Assembly: GCA_027600665.1 (NCBI GenBank)
Contig: JADGJL010000092.1
Span: forward strand, 3,954-37,762
Length of the DNA: 33,809 nt
Source of the DNA: Irineochytrium annulatum
Lineage: Eukaryota > Chytridiomycota > Chytridiomycetes > Chytridiales > Chytridiaceae
Reading direction: 5' to 3'
Positions within the stretch are counted from its first letter, which is position 1. The number at the start of each line of letters is the position of its first letter. The notes beneath the pieces were generated by a model. That model searched no databases and had not been told where the DNA came from. It worked only from the letters and a program-made list of their open reading frames with translations. Shown here one piece after another: positions 1 through 13,100 of the stretch. A program made the translations under genes and the position numbers.

Positions 1-443
1 TTTTTTTTTTTTTTTTGTTTTGGTTAATTTTTATTCTTATCATATCAGTTGAATCTCATAATAATTGCCATTATGTAGCCATACCACCTGGCACAAAGTT
101 CTTTCCAAACATATTCCCTGTACTATTCACTCAAGTTTAGCATTTACATCAATACAACATTATTGTCCATATCATGAGCATTGCTGGAGGCTGCTTCTAC
201 AATGCAAGCCAACTTGGCGTTATGCGATGTGCAAGCAAGCAAAAATTAAGCAGTGAAGGTATTTTTTTGCGAGCGCTCGATCGTGCCGCAATAACAGAAG
301 TAGGCAAACATTGTAAATACGGCCAAGGGGCCAATATTGTTGATGCACGCTTACCGTACGCTGCTTGCTTGAGATCAGAAAGGGATGGGCTTAACGACTT
401 CCAATGGCAAAAAGACGCATCTGAAGACATCTTAAGATCGTGA
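1..443. other. Left-edge non-coding stretch upstream of homoserine kinase
   Basis: The window opens with a run of 16 T, then AT-rich sequence. No telomeric repeat is visible. A plus-strand open frame at 174-443 ends in TGA directly before the ATG at 444. Its translation looks like no family I know and its composition resembles the flanks, so I treat it as leader or chance. The promoter and 5' UTR of homoserine kinase must lie here, but I see no clear TATA box. Confidence 0.5.
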
Positions 444-1481
444 ATGACAGCCATCACCATACAAGTGCCGGCCTCAACGGCCAACATCGGCCCCGGCTTC
501 GATGTCCTCGGAATGGCGTTGGGGAAGCATCTGGTCTTGAAAGTCACGATCCCGGCGCCCGACAACCGCCAGGGGATCATTGTCTCGTATGAGGGCGACT
601 CGGCCTCGACCGTACCCCTGAGCCCCAGTTCCAACCTGATCACGCGCACTGCCATCCAAGTTGCCGCATGCCACAGCAAGTCTCTCCCGCCCTCCGTCGC
701 CGTACACATCATCAACCCCATACCGCTCGGCCGCGGCCTGGGCTCGTCAGGCTCCGCCGTCGTCGCGGGCGTCGCTCTGGCGTCCGAGGCATGCGGGCTC
801 AAGCTCTCCATTCAGCGTGTGCTAGACTACTGCATGGCCATCGAGGGACACCCGGACAACATCACGGCGTCTATACTCGGTGGTTTCGTCGGGAGCTACG
901 TGCGGTCGGACGTGGACCCGGGGGACGAGCACGAGCAGGAGGGCGATGATGACATATACCCCGGAGTCAAGAGGCTCCTGACGCCGAAGGAGGGCCTCGC
1001 GACGCACGTGAAGCTCCGCATCTCCCAGCGAGTCCGAGCCGTGGTCGTGATCCCTCAGTTCGAGGTCGCGACCAAGCTGGCGCGTTCCGTGTTGCCGCCC
1101 ACGTACTCTCGCGCGGACGTGGTCTTTAACCTGCAGCGCGTGGCCGTCCTCTGCTCCGAGCTGGGTCAGGACGAGCCCAGGCCGGATGTCGTGTCGGACG
1201 CCATGAGGGACATGGTGCATCAGAAGTACAGGCAGCACCTCGTGCCCGGATTGGCGGAGATCCTGCAGCTGTCGCCAGCGGCTTTACCGGGTCTCTTGGG
1301 AACATGCTTGAGCGGGGCGGGGCCGACTGTGCTCGCGTTGGCGACGTCCAACTTCGAAGAGATCGGGAGAAGGATTGTGGATGTGTTTGCGAGGGGCCGT
1401 ACGGCGGATGGGAAGGCAATTGAAGCCAAGTATGAGGTTTTGGATATTACGGACGAAGGCTTATCTGTAACAGTAGAATAG
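444..1481 (+). CDS. THR1: Homoserine kinase (GHMP family)
   Basis: This enzyme phosphorylates homoserine with ATP to O-phosphohomoserine, the penultimate step of threonine synthesis, in the cytosol. The 345-residue intronless frame has the GHMP-kinase hallmarks. An N-terminal PASTANIGPGFDVLG is at about residues 9-23. The glycine/serine-rich ATP loop GRGLGSSGSAVVAG is at about 96-109. HPDNITA follows near 136, and the C-terminal LSGAGPTVLALA is near 289. Length matches yeast Thr1 (about 357 aa) and similarity runs end to end, so the gene looks complete. The ATG at 444 puts the usual short strand before PASTANIG and is preceded directly by an in-frame TGA. The gene converges on malonyl-CoA decarboxylase with a 287-bp gap. 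Animals lack this pathway, which helps place the organism. Confidence 0.96.
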   Translation: MTAITIQVPASTANIGPGFDVLGMALGKHLVLKVTIPAPDNRQGIIVSYEGDSASTVPLSPSSNLITRTAIQVAACHSKSLPPSVAVHIINPIPLGRGLGSSGSAVVAGVALASEACGLKLSIQRVLDYCMAIEGHPDNITASILGGFVGSYVRSDVDPGDEHEQEGDDDIYPGVKRLLTPKEGLATHVKLRISQRVRAVVVIPQFEVATKLARSVLPPTYSRADVVFNLQRVAVLCSELGQDEPRPDVVSDAMRDMVHQKYRQHLVPGLAEILQLSPAALPGLLGTCLSGAGPTVLALATSNFEEIGRRIVDVFARGRTADGKAIEAKYEVLDITDEGLSVTVE

Positions 1482-1768
1482 GATCTTCGCTTTGTGTTGC
1501 TTTTTTTCGTTTGCTAGGGTTTAATATACGGGGTTCGTTGGGTAATCGGTTGTTACCCGCCACTGCACTGCTCTTCCGCATTTATAATTTACAATAACGA
1601 CAAGTATGATCAAAAATTTTAGCTGCCTTGACCAACAATTTCTGTTACATGTATCGTATTAACGTGAGACTTAACCGGGAGCTCGGCAAATATGAGTGTC
1701 CCACTACGAAATTGAAGTCTCGAGATTCTAGACTGAGTACAGCAAAAGCAACCAGGGTGTCCGTCCCA
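1482..1768. other. Convergent intergenic region between homoserine kinase and malonyl-CoA decarboxylase
   Basis: 287 bp between two facing stop codons. It is AT-rich and holds no convincing frame. It presumably carries both 3' UTRs and polyadenylation signals. I see no stable hairpin or repeat. Confidence 0.5.
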
Positions 1769-4074
1769 CTACAGTTTGGATTCCGTGTCCGTGGGTCCCT
1801 TAGACACCACCCTCACCCCACCGCCGTTCTCAACCGCCCATTTGAGCGTCGACGACACCGGTTCCACTACAGGGATCGTGCCGTCTAGCAGATACCTTTG
1901 ATTGTTTTGCTCGATGAGCGGGAGCACGTAGATGTAATTCACCATAATGCCGTAAGATTGATTCATGCCCTTATCTACAACGATTGTCAGTGATGGTTTC
2001 ACAAAGTGCAGTACCTGAGGTGTCACCCATCCAGTTCAGACGATGGAGGCACGCCCCGTTCCGAATATGAAAGTTTGCTGGAACGAAAGTCAAAATGGCT
2101 TGACATTATATGATGGGTACTTACCGACTGGATCAAGAGCAAACCTCCGCTTCTTTTCCAGAATCATGTACCTAGAGCAGAGCCTGACCATGAGGGTTTT
2201 CAACTTCAAAACCATCGCGCTATCCTTCCACCACCCTGCGGTCTCGATCGTATCCCTCAAGATCATCCACGCAGGTTTATCCGTCGACGGAACCATCTCC
2301 CGAAGAATTGCTTCTTCGCCGGGCAACAGCAACGACTTTGCAGCGTCCCCCGTGGTGGCGCTCGACTGCTCCGAAGTCGCCAACAATTTAAACTCGGTCG
2401 TCAGCCAATGGCGGAAACCCGGTATCGGGGAGAGGGTGCAGAAGGTCTCAATCTGCGGGTAGTGTTTCTGGATCTCCTTCACGCACTGCAAACAATTTGA
2501 TCAGACTATCGGCATTGGGTTGATGACTAACCCTTTTAATCAGAAAATTCCCTAAATCGACCCCACTTAACCCCCGCTGACTAGAGCTGATCGAGTAGAA
2601 AATCGCCGTCACGCAATTCTTCTCCGTCACATCCGCCCCAACCCTCCCCTCGCTATCATACACCTCCTCGCCCAAGATCCTCTGCACGTCCCACTCAATC
2701 TTCTCCACTAGCGCAATTTGAATGAACGTCAGCGGCTCGAGCGGCATGCCCTTGTGGAAAAAGGCGTAGCAGAGCCTGTTGGGACCCAGGCGCTGCTTAA
2801 GATGCGACCAGGTGGGAATCGGGTGGACCTTCTCATACTGGATGATTTTTTCTAGGATTGACGCAGGCGTCGACCAGGTAATGCGCTCGAGGTCGAGGTG
2901 GGAGAGGGAGAACCAGGATTGGAGCAGAGTTTTAAGAGACTCGTTGAGGGTACGGAGGTGAGGAGATGGGTCCTCCGCTATGAATCGCTAAGTTGGGTAC
3001 ATTCAGCAAGACTATATTGAACGTAAGGTTACCAATAAATCCTCCCGAAGGTCAACAAGGAACTTCATTCCTCCCGGCAGACTGTTGACCTGGTTAAAGA
3101 AGCGCGTGTGCTGGGGCACAAGCGCCTCGCGAAGCTGCTGCTCTGCCCGTAGAGCTGCCCGGTCCCCTTTGCCCTGAATATGCAATCAGAATGCTGCCAG
3201 TAATCCAACAACGTACAATGGCATTCTTATATGCCTCCGCATGCACGAGCACAGCCTCCCTCTTCACGCCAAACTCCTTCCCGAGTGTTGTCAGGAATAA
3301 CTTCCTCGCATCATCGTCCTTAAGTCCCAGGTACAAATCACAGCTGTGACGCGTCAGTAGCGTCGGGTACAGGTCACCACCTTCCCTTCCAACCCTAACG
3401 GCGCCAGCCAGCAGCCGCACAGTATCCGACGCCGTCGTCGACTTTCCCTTTATCGACCCGATAGGCGCCTGGCCCAACGGATCGTCCAGCAGCGGCTGGT
3501 GATAATCCGCCGCGGCCGAGTCGTGCGGGTCCGAGGAGCGCATGACGTAGGACCAGTACTTCTCGACGATCGTGGAGGGGAGTGGTGGCGGGGGATGCAC
3601 CGGCGTTGACGATTGGGCGTCGACGCTGGAAATGTCAAAGGGAGACGGAGAGGTCGGGTGGTTGGAGTCGAAGCGGTCGAGCGGGTCGAGGGATGGGAAG
3701 GTCGTCGAATCGCCGTCAGATTTCGGGTCCTGACTGGAGGAGAATGGCCGGCGTTGAAGGGGCCAGACACGCGAGTCGAGGGACCGCGAGGAGTGCGATC
3801 GCAGGAGGAGGTGCGGCGGGAGGGTGATCACGGCGGATCGCGTCGCGCCCGATGCGGATGCGGAAGCCGAGGTCGTGACGAGGTGGCAGATGGATCGCGT
3901 ACGATCAGGGGCCGGCGACGCCGAACCCGCAAAACAGAGCCTGGGGGACCGATTTGGGCGGGCGGCGGTCCGGATGGAGAGGCCGAACTGGGCAGTGGAG
4001 ACCGACTTCGCGCTGGTGCAGAACTGGCGACTACCAGGCATGTGAACACTTTTGACGAACGATATTGCGCACAC
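1769..4074 (-). CDS. MLYCD: Malonyl-CoA decarboxylase, six exons, C-terminal SKL
   Basis: Converts malonyl-CoA to acetyl-CoA and CO2, clearing malonyl-CoA that would block fatty-acid oxidation or poison organelle enzymes. Exons on the minus strand: 4074-3217, 3173-3033, 2987-2532, 2485-2125, 2077-2015, 1974-1769. Introns are 40-47 nt and the model gives 694 aa. Family landmarks are in order: an N-terminal helical region, NCVTAIFYSIS, GVDLGNFLIKRV, the catalytic-serine loop LSPIPGF (Ser504) and NFHIRNGA with the catalytic His609. The protein ends in SKL, a PTS1 peroxisome signal that animal orthologues also carry. The first 40 residues are rich in Arg and Ser without acidic residues, like a mitochondrial presequence. 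Residues of about 70-200 are low complexity and make it longer than human MLYCD (493 aa). The start may be 4074 or the next ATG at 4041. Confidence 0.93.
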
Positions 4075-4106
4075 CGAGAGGAGGTTGACTCCTGGGTGCG
4101 CCCGTC
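4075..4106. promoter_or_regulatory. Very short divergent promoter, MLYCD / PACT protein
   Basis: Only 32 bp lie between the proposed start codons (65 bp if MLYCD starts at 4041). Transcription of both genes must start here or inside the opposing 5' regions, unless an upstream non-coding exon exists. I see no TATA box. The assignment follows from the two gene models and is not a recognised motif. Confidence 0.4.
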
Positions 4107-7100
4107 ATGATGAATAATCGCGATCGCGAGCAGAAGGTGAGCCGGAAGAACGTGATGTGGATTTAGATATGCCACTACTTCAAATACTAACTTCATTTCC
4201 TGCATCCATAGCTCGCGAACGCGAGGCAGAAACTGAAGAAGTTTCAAAAGGCTCGCACCTCCGGAACGCCAGTGACTGCATCGACGCCGGAGGGTCCGAC
4301 GCCGCTGACGTCCCCTCAGGGATCAACGACGGACCTGATCAACGCGGCGCTGGTCGAGGTGTCGGCCATTGGCGATGAGAATGGCGTTGGCTCGTCGGCG
4401 TTACGAGAAGCGCCGCGCTTCTACTCCGAGACGCTGACCGCTGTGCCGGAGAGCGGGTTGCTGGCGGTGTCGGCCTCGACGCCGGCGCTCGGTGGTGGTG
4501 GGGATGGCATGACGAGAAGTGTATCTCAGGGATCTATGTTGGACTCAATGGATGATCCAAAATCTCCTGGGAGGTACGACCTTATCGAGCGTGTGACTTA
4601 ATGCTAATATGCTGATCGACTGATAGCGTGACGTCGCAAACGTCGCGCAATCTTCGTATAAATACCGGAGGGACGAAATTACCGGTGGGCTATTCCTCGT
4701 CAAGGCTACCGTGTTAACTCCTTTTTCAGACTTTAAAACGGTTAAGTCCCCAAAAGGCGTCCGCCACTACGCGCGTCTCTCCCACCAACGCCCATGTCCG
4801 AAGGCCGAGCATTGGTGCGCGGGTATGTTAGCCATCTGTCACCTCCCTGCCGTCTCATTACTTTTAGTCAACGGACAGCGTCGAAATGTCGACCGAGGAT
4901 CTCGTCCAACAGAACAATTATCTTAAAACTTCCGTCACAAACTTCACGACCGAAAATCACGCTCTGCTGCAGCGCATACGTGCCCTCGAGGAGGACAAGG
5001 TTGCGAGGGAGCAGCATGTGGAGTCGCTCGAGTCATCTGTCGCGAGCCTGCGGCAGCAGGTGTCCGAGTTCTCGTCGCAACGGAACTCGGCTTCGCAGTC
5101 GCAGGAGGAGTCCCGCAGTACCGCGGAGATTACGGCGCTAAAGATGGAGGAGATGACGAAGGCGATGGATGCTCTTAGGCTAGAGTCTGCTGACGGGATC
5201 GAGGCGGCGAGGGCCGAGAATGTGGCGTTGCAGTCGAGGCTTGTGGAGCAGGAGGATATTATTGCGACGCTGAAGGAGGAAAGGGACAAGCGGATGAGCG
5301 ATATGGAGGCACGGCATGAGGCTGCGGTGGCGTCGCTGACGGAGGAGCGGGATAGGCATATAGGAGCTATTAAATTCGTAGAGGCGAAAGCCCAGGAAGA
5401 CAAGGACGATTTGCTGCGTATAATTGAGGAGCTGCGGAGGAGCAATCCGACGACGGTTCTAGTGGAGGAAAAGTCACGTGAGGCGGAGGTTGGGGCGGAT
5501 GGCGTTGCGGAGGAAGTCATTGCGGAGAAGGAGAGGCTTATGGCCGAGATCAAAACCGTTAAAGAGGAGCTTAAAAGGCAAGAGAAAGAATCGATTGCCG
5601 AAAAGGAGAAACTGGCAGCTGAAATCGAGAACGTCACTACGGAGAGGGATAAACTCGCAGCCGATTTCGAGAAGATGAGGGAGACTATGTTGGCTAGGGA
5701 CGGCGGAGCGGACGGCCCACAACCGGCCTTCGAGTCCGATGTCAATCGGGAACCGAGTGCAGAACGAGGTCGACTTGCCGCCGAACTAGAGAGCACGACG
5801 GCGGAGAGAGATAGGCTCGCAATTGAAGTGGAGCGGATGCGAGAAGAATTGGGGAAGGGCGCGGACGAGGTTGCGGCGGAGCGGCAAAGACACGCCAGCG
5901 AGGTTAAAAACATTAAGGATGAGCTTGAGAGAGAAGCGAACGTGGTCACGGTGGAAAGAGATCGACTCAATGTGGAAATTGAGAATATCACGTCGGAGAG
6001 AGAAAGACTGATAGCAGAAGTTGAGAAGATCAGAGACGGGTCGCGGAAAAGCGTGGATGAAGTTACAGCGGAGAAGGAGAGACTTTCTGCTGAAATTGAG
6101 AACATTCGAGAAGAATTGGCTAAAAAAACATCTCGAGCATCCGAGTTAGAAGAAGAATTGCGAATTCAATCATTGAAACACATCACGGAAATGCGCGATT
6201 CAGTTACAGATCTTGCGGACGGCAGGAGTAAGCTAGAGAATGAGTTGAAGTCGATGAAATTGGATTTTGCGCATTTACAGGAGCAAAATCTTCAGCTACA
6301 GACTACCATAGAGAACTTAGAAGCGGCTTTAGCCGCAGAGCGAGCGAAGTCGGAGAAGGGTTTGCATCTCGCGAAAAGCCTTGAGGAAGCAAACTTGGAG
6401 CTTGCCGTACTCAGGAGTAAGGAGTTGGATCTTATACGAGAACGCGACGACTTAAGCCTGAAGCTCCAAGAGATGGAGTACTTTAATTCTGAGAGAGATA
6501 ACGGAACAAAAGGGATCGAGAAGGATCTCGAGGACGCGCGCAGCAAGATTACTGAGTTGAGCGTTCAATTAACAGAGTCTGAGGAGCGATACGATTCCCT
6601 GTTTGAAGCTGGAGAGCAGCATACAAAGGAACTCGAGGCCGACTTGGAAACCGTGCATGCAGCCAAAGAAGCGTTGGAGGCGGAGCTAGCATCGCTGCGG
6701 GCGGGGAAGGCGAGGCTTGAAGTTATGTTGGACGAGAGAGGAGAGCAGGATGCGGCAATTGCAGACCTAAGACGAGAATGCGAGAAGTACATCGAGGCTA
6801 TTAAAGTATTAGAGGCGGAGAGGGAGGAAGAGAAAAATGCGTTGCTTCACGAGATCACCATCCTGCGAGATGCCGGCGCTAAGATTGTCGCGGACCGGGA
6901 GAAAATCAACGAGGAGGCAGATGTGCTCGCGAACTCGGTGGATGACCTGACGGTGCAGGTTGAGGAGATCTCGTCGGAGAAAGAGCAGCTTGCGGCAGAG
7001 GTTGACGCGCTGAGAGGGGAGCTGAGCAAGGAGCAAGGGCGGATCACCGAACTCGAGGAAGAGCTGAGCATAAGAACGGGGAGGTTTAATTCGGACGTGC

Positions 7101-10100
7101 AGGATCTTGTCGATTCATTGAAGGACCTTACGGAGTCTAACGCGGAATTGAAAGCGGAGCTGAAGGGCTTGAGGTCGGTTGCTGCGCAGTCGGAGGATGA
7201 GCGTGTGGTGCTTCGGTCGTCACTTGACAACCTCGAGACTGCGTTAGCTGCTGAAAAGGCGGAGGCGCAGAAGTTGCATACTATGACGATCCGGTGCGAG
7301 GAGCTGGAGGGGGAGCTTGCGGCGTCGAAATCGGTAGCGTTTGACCTAGCGAAGGAGCGGGACACGCTGCGGGCGAGGGTTGAGGAGGCTCAGTACTCTA
7401 ACACGGAGAGGGAGAGCGGACGGCAGGTGGTTGAGAAGGACTTGGAGAACGCTATGATTACGGTCGCGCAGCTACGGACGCAGTTGACGGAGGCTGAGGC
7501 TCGGTACGATGAACTTTTCGTGGCTGGAGAGCAACACACGCAGACATTGGATACTGAACTAGAGGCATCGCTTGCGCGGAGAGATCATCTTGAGGTCGAG
7601 GTTGCGGAGATTACTCGGGAGGCTGTGTCGCTGCGTGAAAAGCTGCATCAAACATCCATGCACGTGTCGGAGGTAACATACGAGCGGGACGAGGCCGTCG
7701 CAAGGCATCAACGACTGCTGGAGAAGCTTTCCCAAATCGAATCGGAATTTGACAATATTCGGCTAGATAGGGATAGCTGGACGGCCGATGACAGCCTGTC
7801 CCGCGCTGTCGCGAAACTGATCGCTGATAAGGCAAAGCAGGTCGAACTTCGCCATGAGCTGGATGCAGCTGGAGCGCAAAGGGACGAGACAGCGCGGAAG
7901 TGTTCGGGGCTACAGGAGGATCTGGAGAATACGCAGCGGCGCCTTGAGCAGGAGAGGCATATGGTCGCGGACCTTGAAAAGGAGATGTCGGATTTGCGCA
8001 TCAATTTGAGGGATGCAGAGTCAATATGCAAGACCATCAGCCTCGAAAGAGACACTCTCCAAGACCGTTTGGAGTCAATCGAGGTGGAACTGAAGAGCGC
8101 GCGGCAGAAGATTTCGACCTTAGACTCGATCGAGGAGTCTGTAACGCTGGGGAAGGAGCTCCGGATTATGGAATTAGAAAAGATGCTGGAGCGAATGAAG
8201 GCTGACCATGAGACCGAAATCATGGCGCAGCGGGAGCAAATAGTGGAAGCTCTTAATCAGAAGGAGGCTGAGTCCCTTCGCGGGTTTGAGCTCGAGGATA
8301 GCCTTCAGGAGCTGAGGCACAATTTGTCACTTGCGACTCGAGAGGTATGCCGTTCGTCTCGAACACCTTAATTCGAGTCTTACCTTTATGTAGCGCGAAG
8401 ATCGTGACCTGCGCATCACCGAGTTGGCAAGGGATTTAGATTCAAGCAGGCAGAAGGCTCGCGAAGCGGAGGAACACCGGCTTAGTGCGGAGCAGGACTT
8501 CGACCAGCGGCTTTCGGAGCTTGAGGTGTACCTGAACGAAGCGGCCGCGAAAAATCACGCGCTTGAGAACGATCTCAATGACTTAGTATCGGAAAGAGAT
8601 AATTACCGGTTGCGCATCCACCGATTGCAGTCCGAGGAAAGTCAGCGGGTTCAGGCGCTTCAAAAGATGGAAGCAGACTTAGAGGAAAGTCGCAGGGCTT
8701 ATGAGGATAGACGCATGCAATGGCAGTCGGAGAAGTCGGCTTTAGAAAAGCAATGTCAAGATCTAAGGGTGAATACAAAATGATGAGAGGTGTGCTAACA
8801 AGTTATAGGCGAAGAAGGAGGAAGCGGTTAAGAATCTTGGCGAGGCGATTAAAACGATGAATGATTTAACTTCGGAGCTGGATCGGGTGAAGGTGGAAGC
8901 TGAACGTGTTCAACGCCAGCAAAGCCATGCAATTGCGAACCTGCGCGAGGATCTGGCGAAAGCGGATGACTACTCGCAAGAGGTAGAGCAAAAAATGAAA
9001 GTGGCGTCGAGAGAATGTGATGCTGCTCTAAAGGAGAAGCAGCGGCTCGATACGATCATCCAAGACATGCGTTCTGAACAGTCGAAACTTCGTGCAGAGC
9101 TTGACGAAGCCATCGAGCTTATCGATATGCGCGATCACAAGATCTTAGAGGTCGGTCGAACCATGGAGAGTCTTGAAGACGCGAGGCGCCAGAGCGAGCA
9201 TGTAATTTCTCGATTACAGAACGGGCTCGAGTCAAAGGAAAGGGAGGCGGAGATTTTAGCCTCCAAGCTCGAGGTCATGAAAATTGAGCTTGAGGAGCTG
9301 CGAACGATGATGCGATTCAAAGATTCGGATATTGAACGCCTGACTTTATCTTTGCGGGAAGAACAAGATCGTGGCAGCGAAGCAATGGTCGAAGCCTGCA
9401 ATTTAAAATTGAAATTGGAGGATCGCGAGAAAACCATTGATCGCTTACGGCGCGGGGTGGACGGCCCACCCGGGCGGAAGGACTTGGGCAACCCGGGAGA
9501 CGTCGGTGAAGGCGCCTCCAACAGCGCTCTTCCTTCTCCTAAGCCGCCCGCAGCTATAAACGAATTGGTTCACAGAATTAAAGTGTTGAGCTCCGAACGA
9601 GAAGAACTTCGGAAGGATTGTTTCCGAAGGGAGGTCGACATGGAGAAGCTGACGGATCGCATAAAGGTCCTCGAGTCTGATGTGAGACACCAGACTGCCG
9701 CTTTGGCTGATGCGACTCGTGGTCGAGCAGATATGCAATTCGAACTGAGTTCCCTGCGCTCAGCAGGCGAAGTGTCACGTCTTCGAATACAGGTTGATGA
9801 GCTTAACGCTATTTTGAAGGAGACTCAGCCGCTGATGGAAGAACTCGAGGATAAGCGCGAAACTGTGCGACAATTGCAGGCCGAGCTTGACCGACTCCAT
9901 GGGAAGGTGGAGGCGGAACCTGCTCAAACGAGGATGCCAAATTCGCCCCAAGTTCAGACAGCAGACATTCTGTTTGGGTCGGCTGCCGGCGAAGCTCCGA
10001 TACCGCCTCCTCGACGACGTTCTGGATCCCCTGTGCAGCGATCCGCCCAATTAATTCCGGGATCGACGACCACCTCCAACAACACCGCAGCCGCTAGGAC

Positions 10101-13100
10101 AGCTCTACAATTGGAAGTGAATATCCTGAAGAGGGAGCTCGAGCTCCGTAACGACGAGGTTGCCGCTCTTCATAAGGACTATAAGGAGCTCCTCTCTGCT
10201 GCTGAAGAGAAGGTGAAGACATATGCCAAATTGAGCGACTCTAGCTCTTCCACTATGGAGCTCTACAGAGATGAGCTGTTGAAAAAACGAAAACAAGTGG
10301 ACCATTTGCAGGATGAGTTGTTTAAGACGACTGCCTACATCAGCCAGTCGGTAGCGCAGACACCTGATTTAAGGTATTCATTTACCACATTAATGCTGTT
10401 AAACATTGTAGCTTCATTGATCTCTCGAGAGCGAATGAGGCCTTTTCTAAGGCGGGTGTAACAGCGAAGAAACTCGACGAGCTTCTGCTCTCGGCCAATG
10501 AGAAGCGGGCAATAGGGATCAGCAACGTTCAGGGTGAAACGAAAGACTCCAGGCTTGAGGTGTGTACAGCCGTTCATCGTAGATGTTTAATAAATGTAGG
10601 GCTTGGAGGAAGTTGTGTCTCAGCTCGCTACTTTACTTGCGTCAACGGAGACAAATCTTTCGATATCGCAAAAAATTTATTCCGAAGTAGCGAATCGGCC
10701 TGTATTAAGTGAGCCGGCTGCGATTGATTCGGGCAAGACAGTGAACGCAAATAATAGCCATCTCTTGAACATGATGAAGTCGCAATCGCAGTTAGTTCAT
10801 GAGCACAGGAAGGTTCTTGGAGATATGGAGAATATTTCGGAACTGCTTAAACGCGGCGTGTCCAATGTGGCCCATCATGCGGAGAAGCTCTCACCCCGTC
10901 ACGCGGGGAAACTCGCTACCGGAGTTGCGGATACTGATATCCCAACGCTCATTTCCCACTTCGTTGCTACTATTGGGGAATACCAAGGCATGGTGTCGGA
11001 CCTTATCGCCCGAAAGGACGGGATTCTCCGTGCCGTCGATGGTAACCAGGGTTCGTGCAATTTGAGTGTTAATGCACCTTTTAGGTCGACATTCACTGGC
11101 GCCAGCTGTGTCTACCGACTTGCAAATTCTGGTCGACCGCCTACGTGATGTGGAGGACCAACACAGTCTTCTGCTTGAGCAAACCCGCTACCTTGCCGGT
11201 TTCCTATCGGAAAACATCGCGGATCATATAGATCCTGCTCATCATAACGCTGAAAGGGCGGAAGAGTCTGGTTCGCGAGATTACAATTTGACCGCTGCCG
11301 AGTATAACGACCTAGTCACGAAAGCTGCTGTTGCCCAAAGCAGTGCTCAGCAAGTGGAGAACGCTCACACGCTCCTTGACGAGCATATCCGAGAAATTCA
11401 AGTCCTCAAGGAAGCGATCGAGACTATGACCGGCCACATTGCCGGTGGAATGCCGGCGAGTGAGAACCAGGCTTTGAAGCTGCATCAACGGCACCTGGAG
11501 GAGCTGAAGAAGGCGTGGTCTCACGAGTTGGCGGCAAATATGATTCTTCGAAATTTGATCGCCAAGACGCAGGCTGACACTATGGTGGCGGAGGAGGACT
11601 GGCGTCGGCAGCAAGTTCGCCTTCGCGAGGAGTATGATGAGCTGGCGGCTCTTCTTGAGGAATCACATCGGGAGCTTACCGTTGTTCGCAAAGAGGCCGA
11701 AACGAAAGATGGATTGCTGAAGGAAGCCGAGCGAAAGTTGAATGGTCGCCTTCAAGGGCAATTCTTTGAGCTCGAGCAGGCCCATCAAGATCAGGCTCAG
11801 CAACTCGAGGACATGTATTCGAAGGAGAGGGCCGCGCTTAATAAACTCATCGCAAACTTGGAGAAAGAAAGGGATCGGCTGGTCAATGATATGAATCGGA
11901 TGAAGGTATCTTTCCAGGAGAAATCAAACCACACATCGGCATCCTTTGAAGATTTATCGAATCGCTTGAAAGACTCCGAACGTGCCCGGGAGGAGCTGCG
12001 TCGACATAACCAGATTTTGAAGGACGATTTGATCCGGATGCAGAGCGAATTAGAGCGGGCACGATCGGACCTGACCTACCAAATTCGAAGTCCCGACGCA
12101 CCAAGACCGGATGCGCGCTCTCGTATTGTCTCGTTAGAACGAATGATTGACGAGCTCCGGGACGAAAAGAGAAGTCTCGAGGAGCGGCTTTCCGTTTCCG
12201 ACAGGTGGATGGAAGAAAGGGAAGACATTTTGCTCCGGTTGGCTGATGCCGAAGAAGCCCGCCGTAGTAGTGAAATGCGCTTTGAGCGTCGCGAAAGGAA
12301 CTTGATAGAAGAATCAAAACATGTTGAGCGACGGTTACGGGATAGGGAGGCGGAATTAGCCGAGGCGAGACGAATCCTTGATAGAAAAGAAACGGAGCTG
12401 ACCGCCTTCTTCGATAGTGGTGGCAATGAGCGGATGGACCAGATAATGAACAGGCTTCGGATGCAGAACGAGGATCTGGAGAAGGCTATTGCTCATCGGG
12501 ATGTTCAGATTCGGAACTTCGAGAGTCGAGTGCAGGAGCTTCTGCAGAGACAAGGCGATATGGTTCCGTATGAAGAAGCAAGACGTCGGGAAATAGATCT
12601 GGAGAGAGAATTACACCGCAGTCTTGATCAGTTGCGGCAACTTTCGGGGCAGTTGAAGGCTAGCGAAGATGTTGGTAGCGCTTTGATTATAATGATGCTA
12701 ATTCGGCACGACAGGGAAGAAAGGCCGCTGAGGCGCAGGGACATTACGAAAAGGAGAAGTCTCGGCGTATGGGTCTGAAAGTCGATGATCTGAAGCGGCG
12801 GCTTGCCCAAGATGAGGCCGTAAACAGCGCGTTGCGTCCTTCGCCCAGGGCAACAAGGGTTGAGGACCGCTTAAAGGATGAGATCAATCATCTCCGCAAG
12901 GAGCTTTACCAGGCTCGCCAGTCCACGTCGGAAATGGTCAATGTGATTCGCGAGACTTTGATCAATACGTTGGGCGAGGCATCTATTGATGTGCAAGACA
13001 GGCGTTCGTCTAAGTCTCATATTGATATGGCGAGGTGGGCAATCGTTGGGAATACAAATAATGTGCATGTTTCTGACTGTTAGCCTAGGGTTCGCAACCA

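Noticed and set aside
1..16. Poly-T at the window start as a telomere or transposon tail
   Set aside because: No telomere repeat, target-site duplication or element coding sequence is visible. It is probably simple sequence or a contig edge.
174..443. Open frame ending just before homoserine kinase
   Set aside because: No family similarity, and the TGA directly precedes the real ATG. It may be an upstream ORF, but nothing supports a product.
4957..6105. Long minus-strand open frame (382 codons) opposite the PACT coiled coil
   Set aside because: It is Ser-rich and lies antisense to Glu/Arg-rich heptads, a usual shadow of coiled-coil codons. The plus strand explains the region.
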